Positions 17,612 to 19,063 of a stretch of DNA of 19,063 nucleotides are shown here, one piece after another. Both the position numbers and the translations under genes were made by a program. The notes under the pieces were generated by a model. It was not told where the DNA came from and searched no databases. It saw only the letters and a list, made by a program, of their open reading frames with translations. The stretch comes from Pontiellaceae bacterium (lineage in GTDB: Bacteria; Verrucomicrobiota; Kiritimatiellia; Kiritimatiellales; Pontiellaceae). How positions within the stretch are numbered: the stretch's first letter is position 1; every line of letters starts with the position of its first letter. Location: assembly GCA_016937035.1 (NCBI GenBank), contig JAFGWS010000091.1:1-19063 (forward strand), in the 5' to 3' direction.

Positions 17612-17827
17612 TTATCCGTGCTGCGTAATGTCTCGTCCGTATCGTTCGCTGGTAATCCATATCAGATCATCCGCAGAGGGAAGCCCATGATAGGTGCACT
17701 TGAAGTCTTCTATGATTTGCCGGAAATCGGCGGCATACAGGTCAATTTTATCGAGAACATTCCCCTTGATCCGGCGGAACGCCTCGGCCTGAGTTCTGTT
17801 TTCTAACCATGTAATCGGTGGCATCAT
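17612..17827 (-). CDS. Small hypothetical protein downstream of ruvB
   Basis: A 71-residue predicted soluble protein (MMPPITWLENRTQAEAFRRIKG, with the later segment GLPSADDLIWITSERYG) that I do not recognise. It has varied, protein-like composition with aromatic and charged residues and no membrane segment. The frame can start at GTG 17845, but the ATG at 17827 has AGAGG 8 nt upstream and is preferred. It lies 50 nt after the ruvB stop on the same strand (17878 to 17827), so it is probably cotranscribed with ruvB. It faces purB, with the hairpin at 17557-17585 between them. Confidence 0.55.
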   Translation of the reverse strand: MMPPITWLENRTQAEAFRRIKGNVLDKIDLYAADFRQIIEDFKCTYHGLPSADDLIWITSERYGRDITQHG

Positions 17828-17877
17828 TTTCGTAACCTCTGCCACCCTATTAAGCTAATTGCGTGCCAATATTTGGA

Positions 17878-18867
17878 TTATTTTTTATCAGGCGGAATTA
17901 AACCAAATTTCTCGTAGGCGCGCACCGTTGCAATTCGTCCCTGGGAGGTGCGCTGCAGATAGCCTTCCTGAATCAGATAAGGCTCGTAGACTTCCTCAAT
18001 CGTGTCGGCTTCTTCGCCGACCGAGACCGCCAGCGAGTTAATGCCGACGGGGCCGCCGCCGAACTTCTCGATAATGCCGGTGAGGATACGTTTGTCCATT
18101 TCCTCCAGACCGTCGCTGTCGATATCGAGCAGGCTGAGCGCTTTGTCGGCCAGTTTTTGGGTAATCCGATTGTCGGCCATCACCTGAGCATAATCGCGTG
18201 CACGCCGCAGCAGATTGTTGGCAATCCGCGGAGTTCCTCGTGAGCGCGATGCAATTTCAAATGCGCCCTCGTTATCAATCTCGACATTTAGAATATGGGC
18301 CGAACGCTTTACGATTTTGGAGAGGGTCGGCGCATCATAATAATCGAGGCGGTTGACGAGCCCAAAGCGCGAGCGCATGGGTGCGGAGAGCATTCCGCTG
18401 CGGGTGGTGGCGCCGATGAGTGTGAAGGGTTGTATATTCAGTCGTACGGAGCGGGCGTTGGGGCCTTGGTCGATCACAATATCGATCACAAAATCCTCCA
18501 TGGCAGAGTAGAGATATTCCTCCACCGAGCGCTGCATTCGGTGAATTTCGTCGATAAACAACACATCGCCGCGCTCCAGGCTGGTCAACAGTCCGGCGAG
18601 ATCGGCAGGTTTGTCAATTACCGGGCCGGAGGTGCACTTGATATTGACGTCCATCGCGTCGGCCAGAATGTAGGAGAGTGTCGTTTTTCCGAGGCCGGGC
18701 GGGCCGGAGAGCAGAACATGGTCCAGCACATCACCGCGCTGCCGCGCCGCCGTAACAAACAGCTCCAGCCGTTCGCGAATCTTATCCTGTCCCGTAAAAT
18801 CCTGAAAGCGAGAGGGACGCAGCTTTTGCTCAAATTCCTTATCCGGTGTGATAATTTCATTGTTCAT
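17878..18867 (-). CDS. ruvB: Holliday junction branch migration ATPase RuvB
   Basis: AAA+ motor that, with RuvA, drives branch migration of Holliday junctions in recombination and repair. The 329 residues are normal for the family. Motifs: Walker A GPPGLGKT (55-62), Walker B FIDEIH (from D106), sensor 1 IGATTR (151-156), arginine finger region APMRSRFG (162-169), sensor 2 [13 protein letters not shown], and the C-terminal winged helix [16 protein letters not shown] ... [20 protein letters not shown]. The ATG at 18867 fits the family start; upstream there is only GGA close to the ATG. No ruvA or ruvC is visible in the 196 nt before the right edge. Confidence 0.97.
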   Translation of the reverse strand: MNNEIITPDKEFEQKLRPSRFQDFTGQDKIRERLELFVTAARQRGDVLDHVLLSGPPGLGKTTLSYILADAMDVNIKCTSGPVIDKPADLAGLLTSLERGDVLFIDEIHRMQRSVEEYLYSAMEDFVIDIVIDQGPNARSVRLNIQPFTLIGATTRSGMLSAPMRSRFGLVNRLDYYDAPTLSKIVKRSAHILNVEIDNEGAFEIASRSRGTPRIANNLLRRARDYAQVMADNRITQKLADKALSLLDIDSDGLEEMDKRILTGIIEKFGGGPVGINSLAVSVGEEADTIEEVYEPYLIQEGYLQRTSQGRIATVRAYEKFGLIPPDKK

Positions 18868-19063
18868 ACGTCCGAATATGTAGCCACAGATTCGTACCGA
18901 TTGTCACGGACATTCCTCTTTCCGCCTGTTTTTGCATCTGCTTTTGTGTGTGGTGGAAACCGATGAGGTTGCGCTGAAAAAGTCGATAAAAAGATAGCGT
19001 ATGGTGATTGACGGTCCATAGGGGGTTGGGTAGTGTTTGCGCTCATTTTAAACAGAAACAGCT

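Noticed and set aside
18864..19046. 60-codon reverse-strand frame whose stop overlaps the ruvB start (ATGA)
   Set aside because: The overlap would suit translational coupling, but there is no ribosome binding site and the Pro/Thr/Ser-rich product has no recognisable feature; probably leader sequence of ruvB.

Overview
The window holds about 19 kb of a bacterial chromosome. Housekeeping and metabolic genes flank a three-gene signalling operon that looks like accessory DNA. No rRNA, tRNA, CRISPR array or intact insertion sequence was seen. The protein mix points to the PVC group, probably a Kiritimatiellota or Verrucomicrobiota-like organism: a secreted SHD1-domain protein, a zinc-ribbon Ser/Thr kinase fused to a formylglycine-generating-enzyme-like (FGE/SUMF1) domain, and an FHA-GAF-adenylate cyclase. 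This placement is inferred from domain types and was not checked by a search. Most housekeeping genes look GC-rich (one hand-counted line of the cyclase gene is about 63% GC). The signalling operon is lower (two hand-counted lines of 45-47%).

Layout. Positions 1-2193, minus strand: trkA followed by trkH (cut by the left edge), a Trk-type potassium uptake pair. Positions 2362-3846, plus: glpK, divergent from trkA, with an imperfect palindrome in the shared intergenic region. Positions 3853-3933: a nested palindromic element between convergent genes. Positions 3961-5358, minus: secreted SHD1-domain protein of unknown role. Positions 5499-6876, minus: an Rrf2-family regulator with an IscR-like cysteine triad, then cysK 13 nt downstream, which suggests a cysteine or Fe-S responsive operon. 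Positions 6960-7740: a long stretch with no convincing gene, possibly holding a decayed antitoxin and a perfect hairpin.

Positions 7744-14103, plus, are the most interesting part. The first gene encodes a zinc-ribbon Ser/Thr kinase whose single membrane segment leads to an extracytoplasmic FGE-like domain. The second encodes a membrane-anchored protein with a second, divergent FGE-like domain. The third encodes a 702-residue lipoprotein. The genes are 21 and 15 nt apart and preceded by an extended -10 promoter. Next, at 14315-15892, lies a gene whose product joins a phosphothreonine-binding FHA domain to a GAF domain and a class III adenylate cyclase with its key residues present. The set resembles the envelope-to-cytoplasm threonine phosphorylation pathway of type VI secretion (lipoprotein TagQ, FGE-like TagR, kinase PpkA, FHA protein). 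Here, however, the sensor domain is fused to the kinase, no secretion genes are nearby, and the possible output is cAMP.

Positions 16165-17523, plus: purB, closely resembling the E. coli type, ending in a strong hairpin. Positions 17612-18867, minus: ruvB, then a small unknown gene. The last 196 bases hold nothing I can support as a gene.
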